Source: Actinomycetota bacterium
GTDB taxonomy: Bacteria > Actinomycetota > Acidimicrobiia > Acidimicrobiales > AC-14
NCBI GenBank assembly: GCA_005888325.1
Contig: VAWU01000051.1
Location: forward strand, 1-47,769
Reading direction: 5' to 3'
Length of the DNA: 47,769 bases
Made by a program: the position numbers and the translations under genes. A model generated the notes under the pieces. The model saw only the letters and a program-made list of their open reading frames with translations, made no database searches and was not told the DNA's origin. Position 1 is the stretch's first letter, and every line of letters begins with the position of its first letter. This document shows positions 25,342 through 33,639 of the stretch, piece after piece.

Positions 25342-25728
25342 TCAGAGCGCGTTGGGCTTGATGCTGACGCGCTGATCGGTACGACCGCGGAGGACGCGGA
25401 TGGCGAGCTGCCCGTTCGCGAGCGACGCCTCGACGTCGCCACCGAAGCCCTCGGGCAGCTCGACCTCACGCTCGAAGCCCCCGTACTCCCATTCGTGGGT
25501 GAGGTATTCGCGCGGGGGCGCGCTGCGCAGGCTCGCCCAGAACCGGAGCGTTCCGGGATGCAGCTCGATCGTGACGTCCTGGGCGGTGACGGCCGGCAAC
25601 GGCGAGATGATCACCAGCGCGGCGCTGGTCTCGTAGACGTTTACCGGCACGCGCTGCGGGCGCATGGTTCGCTCGGTGGCCGCCGTCGCCTGGACGACAA
25701 CCTGATGGCTGGGCTTGTCGGTCGGCAT
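25342..25728 (-). CDS. Hsp20/alpha-crystallin-family small heat-shock protein
   Basis: About 128 residues. It has the alpha-crystallin core: a VNVYETSAALVIISPLP strand, a YGGFEREVELPEGF loop and a closing ASLANGQLAIRVLRG strand. These proteins hold unfolding proteins without ATP. ATG 25728 is supported by TACCGT on the minus strand seven bases upstream, giving a leaderless mRNA; longer versions would start upstream of that promoter. It diverges from the NYN gene with about 60 bp between. The family's usual C-terminal I-x-I tail is not obvious; the protein ends KPNAL. Confidence 0.85.
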   Translation of the reverse strand: MPTDKPSHQVVVQATAATERTMRPQRVPVNVYETSAALVIISPLPAVTAQDVTIELHPGTLRFWASLRSAPPREYLTHEWEYGGFEREVELPEGFGGDVEASLANGQLAIRVLRGRTDQRVSIKPNAL

Positions 25729-25735
25729 GCAGTGC

Positions 25736-25741
25736 ACGGTA
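25736..25741 (-). promoter_or_regulatory. -10 element TACCGT for Hsp20 (leaderless)
   Basis: TACCGT on the minus strand ends seven bases before ATG 25728, with no ribosome-binding site in between. Confidence 0.5.
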
Positions 25742-25775
25742 GTCCGCATCGCCGCCGGGCCCGCGAGCAGGGCCC

Positions 25776-25781
25776 TACCGT
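25776..25781 (+). promoter_or_regulatory. -10 element TACCGT for the NYN gene (leaderless)
   Basis: TACCGT ends eight bases before GTG 25790. Together with the minus-strand copy at 25741-25736 it makes a compact divergent promoter region. Confidence 0.5.
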
Positions 25782-25789
25782 AGGCCGAC

Positions 25790-26209
25790 GTGGGAAGCGA
25801 CGGCCCGACGACGCTCGTCATCGACGGCAACAACGTCGTCGGTGCCGGCGTGGCGGGCTGGTGGCGCGATCCGCCTGCGGCGGTGCGCCGGCTGCTCGAG
25901 CGCCTCCGTTGCTCTGTGACCGTCAGCGGGGGGCACGTCGTGCTCGTCCTCGACGTACCTCAGCCCGATCTGGTGGAAGGCGATCACGGTGGTGTGGTCG
26001 TCCGTTATGCCGCGCGCCGAGGCCGGGACGCGGCCGACGAGCGCATCCTCGAGCTCCTCGACGCGGGCTTTCCGGGTGACGCGGACGGGCCGGCCCTCGT
26101 CGAGGTGATCACCTCGGACCGCGCGCTCGCCGAGGGCGCCCGGCAGCGCGGCGCCCGCGTCACCGGCGCGGGCACCTTCCTGGCGCGCCTGGACGACCAG
26201 GGGTGTTGA
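25790..26209 (+). CDS. NYN/PIN-like nuclease domain protein
   Basis: About 139 residues. The start of the domain reads TTLVIDGNNVVGAG, with the Asp-Gly-Asn-Asn signature of NYN/YacP-type PIN nucleases. A central block GRDAADERILELLD and a final VITSDRALAEGARQRGARVTG supply the further acidic residues and Rossmann-like strand of this family. The domain cleaves RNA in several known systems, with metal held by the acidic residues. It starts at a GTG just after a -10, so the mRNA appears leaderless. It is divergent from Hsp20, which may mean a stress role, but that is inference. Confidence 0.8.
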   Translation: MGSDGPTTLVIDGNNVVGAGVAGWWRDPPAAVRRLLERLRCSVTVSGGHVVLVLDVPQPDLVEGDHGGVVVRYAARRGRDAADERILELLDAGFPGDADGPALVEVITSDRALAEGARQRGARVTGAGTFLARLDDQGC

Positions 26210-26249
26210 ACCGGAGAACGCGGGCGGCGCACGGCCAACGACTGCCGCC

Positions 26250-26255
26250 TACTGT
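26250..26255 (+). promoter_or_regulatory. -10 element TACTGT for the amidohydrolase operon (leaderless)
   Basis: TACTGT ends six bases before ATG 26262, the first gene of a four-gene overlapping operon. No -35 match was evident. Confidence 0.5.
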
Positions 26256-26261
26256 GACCGC

Positions 26262-27950
26262 ATGGCCTTCGACCTGATCATCGAGAATGGGACGGTGGTC
26301 GACGGCACCGGCGCACCGCCGTTCCGTGGCGACGTGGCGGTGACCGGGGATCGCATCGTGGCGGTGGGCGAGGTGGACGGCGCCGCCCGCCGCTCCATCG
26401 ACGCCGACGGGCGCATCGTGAGCCCCGGCTTCGTCGACATCCACACCCATCTCGACGCACAGCTCGCGTGGGACCCGATCGCGACGTCGTCCTGCTGGCA
26501 CGGCGTCACGTCGGTCGTGCTCGGCAATTGCGGCGTGACGTTCGCGCCCTGCAAGCCCGAGGACCGCGGCTACCTCGCCGAGATGATGGAGTCGGTGGAG
26601 GACATCCCCGCTGCGGCCATCCTGTCCGGCCTGCCGTGGGACTGGGAGACCTACGGCGAGTACCTCAGCACGCTCGACCGGCTGCCCAAGGGGATGAACG
26701 TCGGTGGCATGGTCGGGCACTGCGCGGTGCGCCACTGGGTGATGGGCGAGCGCGGTCTCGAGCAGGACCCCGCGACCGCCGACGACATCGAGCAGATGGC
26801 CGCGCTCGTCGAAGAGGCCATCGGCGCGGGCGCGCTCGGGTTCTCGACGTCGCGCACGATGCTGCACCGCGTGCCCGACGGACGGGCCGTCCCCGGTACC
26901 TACGCGCAGACCGACGAGCTGTTCGCCATCGCCGACGTGCTCGGCAGGTGGAAGCGCGGCGTGTTCGAGGTGGCGCCGAAGCTCGGCGAGGGCGACGGCG
27001 CCGACTTCGCCAACACCCGCGCCGAGGTGGCGTGGATGGCGGAGGTCAACCGCACCACCGGGCGGCCGGTTACCTTCGGCGTGGCCCAGAGCGACTTCCG
27101 GCCTGGCCTGTACGAGCACGTGTTGAAGTTCGTCGACGAAGAGGCCGCCGCGGGCGCGCAGCTGCGTCCCCAGACCACCGCCCGCGGGATCGGCCTGCTG
27201 TTCGGCCTGCAGGCGCGCACCTTCTTCGACGGGCTTCCCGCCTGGCGGGCGCTGCGGCCGCTCGACCTCGAGGCACGCCTGGCCGTGCTGCGCGACGACA
27301 CCCGTCGCGCCGCTCTCGTGCAGGAAGCCGTCGCCAGCCCGCCGCCATTCGACTTCAACGGCGTGTACTTCCTCGGCACCGGCGAGGCGCGCTACACCTA
27401 CACCCCCGCCGACAGCCTGGCCGCGTGCGCGGCACAGGCGGGCGAGTCGGTGCCGGAGACGTTCGTGCGGGTCGCGCTGGAGAGCGATGGCCGCGCCCTG
27501 TTCACCTGGCCCTTCCTCAACCAGCGCACGGACGCGGTCGAGGCGATGCTGCACCATCCGCAGCTCGTGCTCGGTCTCGGTGACTCCGGGGCCCACGTGG
27601 GCCTGATCATGGACGCCAGCCTGCCCACGTTCTTTCTCTCCCACTGGGTGCGCGACCGTCGGATCTTCACGCTCGAGGAGGGCGTGCGCCGGCTCACGAG
27701 CGACACCGCGGAGCTGTTCGGCATCACCGACCGCGGCGTCATCCGCGAGGGCGCCTACGCCGATCTCAACGTGTTCGACCTCGACGGCCTGCGCCTCCCG
27801 CTGCCCGAGTACGCGCACGACTTCCCGAACGGCGCCGGCCGCTACATCCAGCGCTCCGCCGGCTACGACGCCACCATCGTGAACGGCGAGGTGTTCATGG
27901 CCGAGGGCGAGCACACGGGCGCCCTAGCCGGCACCCTGCTCCGCAGTTGA
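26262..27950 (+). CDS. amidohydrolase of the N-acyl-D-amino-acid deacylase type
   Basis: About 562 residues. The N-terminal composite strand domain (DLIIENGTVVDGTG) and the metal motif FVDIHTHLDAQ (His 61, His 63) are those of the amidohydrolase superfamily. VLGNCG gives the bridging Cys typical of D-aminoacylases, and LGDSGAHVG the catalytic Asp. The His pair that D-aminoacylase uses for its second metal, near residues 220 and 250, is not obvious, so the metal site may differ. It would hydrolyse an amide such as an N-acyl D-amino acid. It heads a four-gene operon whose other members are a fucosidase, an LLM oxidoreductase and a thiamine-binding protein. A paralogue lies at 34577. Confidence 0.9.
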   Translation: MAFDLIIENGTVVDGTGAPPFRGDVAVTGDRIVAVGEVDGAARRSIDADGRIVSPGFVDIHTHLDAQLAWDPIATSSCWHGVTSVVLGNCGVTFAPCKPEDRGYLAEMMESVEDIPAAAILSGLPWDWETYGEYLSTLDRLPKGMNVGGMVGHCAVRHWVMGERGLEQDPATADDIEQMAALVEEAIGAGALGFSTSRTMLHRVPDGRAVPGTYAQTDELFAIADVLGRWKRGVFEVAPKLGEGDGADFANTRAEVAWMAEVNRTTGRPVTFGVAQSDFRPGLYEHVLKFVDEEAAAGAQLRPQTTARGIGLLFGLQARTFFDGLPAWRALRPLDLEARLAVLRDDTRRAALVQEAVASPPPFDFNGVYFLGTGEARYTYTPADSLAACAAQAGESVPETFVRVALESDGRALFTWPFLNQRTDAVEAMLHHPQLVLGLGDSGAHVGLIMDASLPTFFLSHWVRDRRIFTLEEGVRRLTSDTAELFGITDRGVIREGAYADLNVFDLDGLRLPLPEYAHDFPNGAGRYIQRSAGYDATIVNGEVFMAEGEHTGALAGTLLRS

Positions 27951-29215
27951 GCGAGCGGGCCGCATCCAATTGGTTCGCGGGCGCGGGCCTCGGGCTCTTC
28001 GTGCACTGGGACCACGCCAGTCAACAGGGTCTCGAGATCTCGTGGCCTCTCGTCGGCGGCACCTTCGCGCTGCCCCTCGGCCAGTCGGTGACGGTCGAGC
28101 AGTACCACTCGTCGGCGGCGACGTTCGCCCCCACCGCATGGGACGCCGCCGCTCTCGCCCGCACCGCGCGCGACGCCGGTGCCACCTACGCGGTGCTCAC
28201 CGCCAAGCACCACTCGGGCTACGCGATGTTCCACACCAAGCTCTCCGAGTTCTCGATCGAGCACTCGCCGTTCGGGCGCGACATCGTGCGCGAGTTCGTC
28301 GACGCCGTGCGCGCCGAGGGTCTGCGCGTCGGCCTCTACTTCTCGCTGCCCGACTGGAGCGCGCCGGACTACCCCCCGTTCACCGAGGCGGACAAGCCCT
28401 ACCGCTTCGGCTACTCGCCACCCGTGCCCGGGCCCGAGCGGTGGGGCCGCTACCTCGAATACCTGTCCGGGCAGATCACCGAGCTCCTCACCAACTACGG
28501 CCGCATCGACGTGCTGTGGTTCGACGGCGGATGGGAGCGGTCGGCGGCGCAGTGGGGCGGGCGCGAGCTGATCGAGCTCATCCACTCGCTGCAGCCCGAC
28601 ATCCTCGTCAACGACCGTCTGCCGGGGTTCGGCGACTACGAGACGCCCGAGCAGTTCGTTCCCCCTCGACCACCCGGCCGGGCGTGGGAGGCGTGCATGA
28701 CGATGAACGAGAGCTGGGGCTACAACCCCACGGACACGCACTACAAGTCGGCGCGTCAGCTCATCCACGCGTTGTGCGAGGTGGCCGGGCGCGGCGGGAA
28801 CCTGCTGCTCAACGTCAGCCCGCGCGGGGACGGGACGCTGCCGCCCGAGCAGGTCGAGCGCCTGCGAGCCGTGGGCGAATGGATGCGCGCCAACGGCGAG
28901 AGCATCACCGGCACGACTGCGGGACTCGAGCCGTGGCAGTTCTACGGTCCCAGCACGCGGCGCGGCGACCGCGTCTACCTGCACCTGCTCATGCGACCGT
29001 ACGAATCGGTCACGGTCCGGGGCGTGCCGATCAAGCGCGTGAAGTCCGTGCAGGCTCTGGCGACCCGCGCCGAGCTCCGCCACAGCACGCGCACGGGCAT
29101 CATCGACTCGCTGACCGAGGATCCGCACGGCGAACTCACGATCGAGGTTCCCGCCGACCTCGTCGACGCCAACGCGACCGTGCTCGCCGTCGACCTCTCA
29201 CCCGCCGGTTCATGA
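27947..29215 (+). CDS. GH29-family alpha-L-fucosidase-like glycosidase
   Basis: About 422 residues. It has GLGLFVHWDHAS, the KHHSGYAMFHTKLSEF block and VLWFDGGWE, where Asp 193 corresponds to the GH29 nucleophile, followed by NDRLPG and NESWGYNP. A small C-terminal beta domain follows. GH29 enzymes release alpha-L-fucose with retention of configuration. There is no signal peptide, so it would act in the cytoplasm on an imported or internal glycoside. The TTG start overlaps the preceding stop (TTGA), and its own stop overlaps the next start (ATGA). Altered specificity is possible, since the neighbours are not fucose-pathway genes. Confidence 0.9.
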   Translation: MSERAASNWFAGAGLGLFVHWDHASQQGLEISWPLVGGTFALPLGQSVTVEQYHSSAATFAPTAWDAAALARTARDAGATYAVLTAKHHSGYAMFHTKLSEFSIEHSPFGRDIVREFVDAVRAEGLRVGLYFSLPDWSAPDYPPFTEADKPYRFGYSPPVPGPERWGRYLEYLSGQITELLTNYGRIDVLWFDGGWERSAAQWGGRELIELIHSLQPDILVNDRLPGFGDYETPEQFVPPRPPGRAWEACMTMNESWGYNPTDTHYKSARQLIHALCEVAGRGGNLLLNVSPRGDGTLPPEQVERLRAVGEWMRANGESITGTTAGLEPWQFYGPSTRRGDRVYLHLLMRPYESVTVRGVPIKRVKSVQALATRAELRHSTRTGIIDSLTEDPHGELTIEVPADLVDANATVLAVDLSPAGS

Positions 29216-30099
29216 GGCTCGGCACCTCGCTGCGCAGCGGCTACGTGATCGACGATGGGCGCGCCGGAGCGCGGTGGATGATCGAGCGGGCGCGGGCCGC
29301 ACGCGACGCAGGGCTCGACTCGCTCTTCGTCGGCGACCACCACGGCGTGCCCGTCCCCTACTACCAGAACGCCCCGATGCTCGGCCGGCTGTTGGCCGAG
29401 TGGGACGAACGGCCGGCCGGCGCGCTCTACCTGCTCCCGCTGTGGAACCCGGTGCTCGTCGCCGAGCAGGTCGGCACGCTGGCGACCATCGCGGCCGGGC
29501 GCTTCATCATGCAGTGCGCCATCGGCGGCGGCGCCGAGCAGTTCGCGGCCATGGACGTCGACATCCACCGACGCGTCGCCCGCTTCGAGCACGCGCTCGA
29601 CATCGTTCGCCGTCTCTGCGCGGGCGAGAACGTCGACGGCACGCAGATCGCCCCCGTGCCCCCCGAGCCGCTCGAGGTGTGGATCGGCGGTCACGCGCCG
29701 GCGGCCGTCGACCGCGCCGCCCGCCTGGGCGATGGCTGGCTCGCCGGCCCTGAAGCGACGGTCGACCAGGCCCGCACGCTCGTCGCCACCTACCACGAGC
29801 GGTGTGCGGTGCGAGACCGAACTCCGACCGCCGTGGCGATCCGCCGCGACGTCCATGTCGGTGCGGACGACGCCGACGCGGAACGGGTGGCCGGGCCGGT
29901 GCTCGCGCGCGGCTACCGGGGCTTTGACCCGTCCGCGTGCGTGGTGGGGGGTCCGGAGCGCGTGGCCGAGCAGCTCCGCGAGCTCGCGGGGATGGGCTAT
30001 ACCGATGTGATCGTGCGCCACCTCGCCGACGGGCAGGCCGACGTGCTGGCCTCGCTCGCGCGGCTGGCCGACGTGCGGGCCGCGATACTCGACGCATGA
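29212..30099 (+). CDS. LLM-class (F420-dependent-type) flavin oxidoreductase
   Basis: About 295 residues with the luciferase-like TIM barrel. Recognisable parts are [13 protein letters not shown] near the start, [53 protein letters not shown] and the C-terminal [15 protein letters not shown]. Actinobacterial members mostly use reduced F420, some FMN, to reduce or oxygenate small molecules. The cofactor is not settled by the sequence. Start and stop codons both overlap neighbouring genes by 4 bp, so it is part of the amidohydrolase-fucosidase operon. Confidence 0.9.
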   Translation: MRLGTSLRSGYVIDDGRAGARWMIERARAARDAGLDSLFVGDHHGVPVPYYQNAPMLGRLLAEWDERPAGALYLLPLWNPVLVAEQVGTLATIAAGRFIMQCAIGGGAEQFAAMDVDIHRRVARFEHALDIVRRLCAGENVDGTQIAPVPPEPLEVWIGGHAPAAVDRAARLGDGWLAGPEATVDQARTLVATYHERCAVRDRTPTAVAIRRDVHVGADDADAERVAGPVLARGYRGFDPSACVVGGPERVAEQLRELAGMGYTDVIVRHLADGQADVLASLARLADVRAAILDA

Positions 30100-30386
30100 T
30101 CGCGGCCTTCTCCGTCACTCCCCTCGGACTCACCGATTCGGTGGGCGACCTCGTCGCCGATGCAGTACGCGTGGTGCGCGACAGTGGCCTTCCGTCGGAG
30201 ACCAACGCCATGTTCACCAACGTCGAGGGTGAATGGGATCAGGTGATGGGCGTGATCAAGGCCGCGGTCGACGCCGTCGCCGCACGCGCGCCCCGTGTGA
30301 GCGTCGTCATCAAGATCGATCACCGGCCCGGCGTCGACGACGCACTGCACGCAAAAGTCGAGTCACTCGAGCGCCGTCTGCGCTGA
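30096..30386 (+). CDS. thiamine-binding/MTH1187-YkoF-like protein (DUF77)
   Basis: About 96 residues, the normal size for this family. The [28 protein letters not shown] start and [18 protein letters not shown] centre match the Thiamine_BP (DUF77) fold, whose members bind thiamine or its hydroxymethylpyrimidine part. It is the last gene of the four-gene operon, and its start overlaps the oxidoreductase stop (ATGA). Its 3' 77 bp overlap the end of the opposing AI-2E gene. It may sense or hold a small heterocyclic ligand handled by this operon. Confidence 0.85.
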   Translation: MIAAFSVTPLGLTDSVGDLVADAVRVVRDSGLPSETNAMFTNVEGEWDQVMGVIKAAVDAVAARAPRVSVVIKIDHRPGVDDALHAKVESLERRLR

Positions 30387-31521
30387 CGGCTCTGCGCCGC
30401 GCCCTCCCCGGGTCGCGCACCTCGATGTAGAGGGCCTTGACGACGCCGACGAGCGGCGTCGCGAGCAATGCGCCGGGCACACCTGCAGCCGACGCGCCCA
30501 CGAGCGCGGCGAGCATGGTGGCCGGCGGCGAGAGGTCGACCGCCTCACCTACGACCACCGGCTGGATGACATGGTTCTCGAGTTGCTGGTACGCGAGGAA
30601 GTACACGACGCAGATCAACGCGGTCGTGGGCCCCTTGGTGAGGCCGAGCGCCACGAACATCGAGCCGCCGAGGAAGCCGCCGATCTGGGGGATGAGGTTC
30701 GTCGATGTCGTCCAGAGCGCGGCGACCGGGGTGAGGGGGAGCTTCAGGATCACGCCCATGATGAGCACGCCGGTGCCGGCCAGGAGCGCGACCAACAGTG
30801 AGCCCGCGAAGTAGCGGCCCACGACTTGGTAGAACGTCTCGCCCGCGCGGTCGACGAACGCCCGTCGCGAGAGAGGCACCGCCCGGCGCAGCCCGCGTAC
30901 GACGCGCGAGCCGTCGAGCAGGAGCGTGATCGTGATGAGGACGATGGCGAGCGCGGCCAGCACGCCACTCAAGACCGACTGGCCCGCATGGGCGACCCGC
31001 CCCGGGTTCTCGCCCAGGCGCTCGGGCAGGTTGTCGATCCAGTCCTTAAGCTTGCGCGGAACGTCGTTCGTACGGATCTTGTCACCCACGATCGGCAGGT
31101 CCTGCAGCCGATCGAGCACCCGCGGCAGCTCGCGCTGGAAGTCACGGGCCTGGCTTGCGACCGGGGGACCGAGCAGGAAGACGAGCCCGGCGATGACCCC
31201 GAGGAACGTGCTGAGCACCACGCCGACGGCGACGCTGCGGCGGATCTTGAGCCGCGCCTGAGTGCGGAGCACGACCGGGTTCAGTGCGAGTGCGAGGAGC
31301 GCGCCGATCGCGAGCCAGGTGAGCGAGCGCGACGCCGCCCGGGCCACGGCGGTCAGCAGGGTGAGCGCGAAGAGGCTGACGAGCAGGGCGAGGATGGAGC
31401 GGGGGTCGAGGTCGACGATCCTGACGTCGGTCTCCTCGTCGCGGACGGCTCCCTCGTCGCGGAAGGCTCCCCCGTCGCGCGAGGCTCTCCCGTCGCGCGA
31501 GGCCATCCCGTCCGGAGGCAC
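30310..31521 (-). CDS. AI-2E/PerM-family transporter
   Basis: About 403 residues. The core has the AI-2E (TqsA/PerM) layout: paired helices at the N-terminus ([17 protein letters not shown] and [19 protein letters not shown]), a soluble segment with [14 protein letters not shown], then five helices including [12 protein letters not shown] and [22 protein letters not shown] 31521 lies six bases after a minus-strand TACAGT, giving a leaderless mRNA. The first 25 residues are four near-repeats of six residues (ASRDGR-like). The Arg-rich C-terminal tail overlaps the thiamine-binding gene and may be a recent extension. Members move small molecules or ions; the substrate is unknown. Confidence 0.88.
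   Translation of the reverse strand: MPPDGMASRDGRASRDGGAFRDEGAVRDEETDVRIVDLDPRSILALLVSLFALTLLTAVARAASRSLTWLAIGALLALALNPVVLRTQARLKIRRSVAVGVVLSTFLGVIAGLVFLLGPPVASQARDFQRELPRVLDRLQDLPIVGDKIRTNDVPRKLKDWIDNLPERLGENPGRVAHAGQSVLSGVLAALAIVLITITLLLDGSRVVRGLRRAVPLSRRAFVDRAGETFYQVVGRYFAGSLLVALLAGTGVLIMGVILKLPLTPVAALWTTSTNLIPQIGGFLGGSMFVALGLTKGPTTALICVVYFLAYQQLENHVIQPVVVGEAVDLSPPATMLAALVGASAAGVPGALLATPLVGVVKALYIEVRDPGRARRRAVSADGARVTRLLRAVRRRRRAGDRS
31433..31504. repeat. four 18-bp tandem repeats in the N-terminus of the AI-2E gene
   Basis: Four imperfect 18-bp units at 31433-31450, 31451-31468, 31469-31486 and 31487-31504 share a core like CGTCGCG. On the minus strand they encode [18 protein letters not shown] and AVRDEE. 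Confidence 0.75.
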
Positions 31522-31526
31522 GCCGC

Positions 31527-31533
31527 TACTGTA
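31527..31533. promoter_or_regulatory. shared palindromic -10 (TACTGTA) for divergent AI-2E genes
   Basis: TACTGT on the plus strand (31527-31532) ends eight bases before ATG 31541. TACAGT on the minus strand (31533-31528) ends six bases before GTG 31521. One seven-base element could therefore serve as -10 for both genes, both leaderless. Confidence 0.5.
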
Positions 31534-31540
31534 GCGATCG

Positions 31541-32665
31541 ATGCCGAACGGCCCGACGACACCGTCGGACCGCCCACGCGCTCCGACCACCCTCCTCGTC
31601 ACCCCCCGGTCGGTGGTCGCCGCGGTGGCCCTGCTCGGCTTGGGGCTCGTCGTCCTCGCGGTGCTGAGCTCGTCCACGCGCGTGCTCGGGTGGCTGCTGG
31701 CGAGCGGCGTGGTGGCCAGCCTGCTCTCACCGGCCGTCACCCGTCTGAGCGCGCACATCCCCCGCGTCCTGGCCTTCCTCACCGTCCTCGTGGTGCTCGT
31801 CGTCTGCGTGGGGGGCGTCGTCTGGCTGCTCGTCGACGATGTGCACACCCAAGCCGACCGCCTCCGGCGCGAGGCGCCCGCGGCGGCGCGACGCATCGAG
31901 CGGTCCGAGCGGTGGGGTGAGCCGGCGCGGGCCTTCAAGCTCGAGGCGCGCACGCGCGACTTCGTCCGCGAGCTGCCGCTCACTCTGCAGGGCGGTGACC
32001 AGGCCGAGGTGCTGCGCGCCACGGCGAGCCGAAGCGTCGCATTTCTCGCCGCCGGAGTGCTCATGATCTTCCTCATGATCCACGGCCATCGCCTCTTTCA
32101 CGCGGGACTCGCGCAGATCCGCGACACCACCCGACGACGACGCGTGGAGGAGACGGTGGTGGGCGCCCACCGGCGGGCGCTCATCCACCTCGCGTGGCGG
32201 CTGGTGGTGTTCGCGGTCGTCGGAGTCGCCACCAATCTGATGATGCTTGCCGCCGACGTGCCGGGGCCGGTGGTGCTCGCCCTGTTCGTGGCCGCCTGGA
32301 GCCTGGTGCCCACGGTCGGCATCGCCATCGGCACCATCCTCGTGATCATCCTCGTGGCCGCGCTCACGTCGACGTCGACTGCGATCCTCGTGGCCGCCGG
32401 GCTCCTCGTCCTCCAGGCGGCCGAGATCCTGGTCGATCGCCGCTACGTGCATCCCGCGGTGCAGGTGGGCCCGTTCCTCAGCCTGTTCGCGTTGATGGTC
32501 GGCCTCGAGGTCTACGGCCTGGGCGGTGCGCTCGTCAGCATCGCCGTCATCACCTGGCTGGCGGCGCTGGTCGTGCAGATGGCGCCCACCGACGAGGACG
32601 TGATCGAGGCGTCCGACCTCGGCATCGAGGGCATCGGCACCGGGACGGTCGGCGAGGGGCCATGA
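31541..32665 (+). CDS. AI-2E/PerM-family transporter (second, divergent)
   Basis: About 374 residues, with two N-terminal helix pairs, a soluble segment containing TQADRLRREAPAAARRI, then a helix-rich half with SLVPTVGIAIGTILV and EILVDRRYVHPAVQVGP, as in AI-2E-family proteins. It is shorter and clearly different in sequence from the divergent AI-2E protein, so the two are not a recent duplication. ATG 31541 follows the shared -10. Its stop overlaps the start of the cation-diffusion gene (ATGA), so the two are co-transcribed. Substrate is unknown; ions, small metabolites and quorum molecules are known for the wider family. Confidence 0.85.
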   Translation: MPNGPTTPSDRPRAPTTLLVTPRSVVAAVALLGLGLVVLAVLSSSTRVLGWLLASGVVASLLSPAVTRLSAHIPRVLAFLTVLVVLVVCVGGVVWLLVDDVHTQADRLRREAPAAARRIERSERWGEPARAFKLEARTRDFVRELPLTLQGGDQAEVLRATASRSVAFLAAGVLMIFLMIHGHRLFHAGLAQIRDTTRRRRVEETVVGAHRRALIHLAWRLVVFAVVGVATNLMMLAADVPGPVVLALFVAAWSLVPTVGIAIGTILVIILVAALTSTSTAILVAAGLLVLQAAEILVDRRYVHPAVQVGPFLSLFALMVGLEVYGLGGALVSIAVITWLAALVVQMAPTDEDVIEASDLGIEGIGTGTVGEGP

Positions 32666-33639
32666 GCGACGACAGTGGGGACCGAGAGCGCGGCGCGTCA
32701 GCCGACCCGGCGGAGGGCAGCCGCACCGCGATCATCGCCGCCTTCTTCGCCAACCTGGGCATCGCCCTCGCCAAGTTCGTGGGCTTCTTCTTCACCGGCG
32801 CGGCGTCGATGCTCGCCGAGGCGGTGCACTCGGTGGCCGACACGAGCAACCAGGGCCTGTTGCTGCTGGGCGAGCGCAAGGCCCGTCGACGCCCGACGCC
32901 CGAGCATCCGTTCGGTTTCGGCACCGAGCGCTACTTCTGGGCGTTCGTCGTCGCGCTGGTGATCTTCACCCTCGGCTCGTTGTTCGCGCTGTTCGAGGGT
33001 GAGGAGAAGCTGCGCAACCCGCACGAGCTCGACTCGGCGGGCTGGGCGGTCGCGATCCTGCTGCTGGCGATCGTCTTCGAGTCGCTCTCGCTACGCACCG
33101 CGGTACGCGAGAGCCGGCACGTCAAGGGCGACGAGTCGTGGTGGGCGTTCATCCGCCGGGCCAAGGTGCCCGAGCTCCCGGTCGTGCTGTTGGAGGACAC
33201 CGGCGCGCTCGTCGGCCTTGCGTTCGCGTTGTTTGGCGTGAGCCTCGCCGAGTTCACCGGCAACGCACGCTTCGACGCGGCGGGCAGCATCGCCATCGGC
33301 GTGCTCCTGGGCGTCATCGCCATGATCCTCGTCGTGGAGATGAAGAGCCTGCTCATCGGCGAGGCGGCGTCGCCCGAGGTGACGACGAACATCGCGCGAG
33401 CGATCGAGTCCGCGCCCCACGTACGCGGCCTGATCCACATGCGCACGCAGCACCTCGGGCCCGACGAGCTGCTCGTGGCGGCCAAGCTCGAGTTCGCGCC
33501 CGATCTCACCATGCCCGAGCTGGCTCAGGCGATCGACGACGTGGAGGCGGCGATGCGCGCGGCCGTGCCCGCGGCCCGCGTGATCTACCTCGAGCCCGAC
33601 ATCGCCCACGCCCGGGCTACGGGTACAGCCGCGGGTTGA
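32662..33639 (+). CDS. cation diffusion facilitator (SLC30-like)
   Basis: About 325 residues. Membrane helices alternate with the motif HSVADTSNQ, where His 56 and Asp 60 are the usual metal ligands of helix 2. LLEDTGALVGLAFALFGVSLAEF carries the partner acidic residues in place of the common His-x3-Asp, as in the ZnT9-like subgroup. A cytoplasmic C-terminal domain of about 90 residues follows (VRGLIHMRTQHLGPDELLVAAKLEF). It would export a divalent metal such as Zn, Mn or Co. The start overlaps the AI-2E gene, and its 3' end overlaps the opposing PhyH gene by 23 bp. Confidence 0.9.
   Translation: MSDDSGDRERGASADPAEGSRTAIIAAFFANLGIALAKFVGFFFTGAASMLAEAVHSVADTSNQGLLLLGERKARRRPTPEHPFGFGTERYFWAFVVALVIFTLGSLFALFEGEEKLRNPHELDSAGWAVAILLLAIVFESLSLRTAVRESRHVKGDESWWAFIRRAKVPELPVVLLEDTGALVGLAFALFGVSLAEFTGNARFDAAGSIAIGVLLGVIAMILVVEMKSLLIGEAASPEVTTNIARAIESAPHVRGLIHMRTQHLGPDELLVAAKLEFAPDLTMPELAQAIDDVEAAMRAAVPAARVIYLEPDIAHARATGTAAG

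Noticed and set aside
31075-31090. GAAC-GTC-GTTC as a third LexA box
   Set aside because: The gap is three bases rather than four, and it lies inside the coding region of the AI-2E gene.
31433-31504. Tandem repeats as a possible CRISPR array
   Set aside because: Units are directly adjacent without spacers and encode an in-frame peptide repeat.
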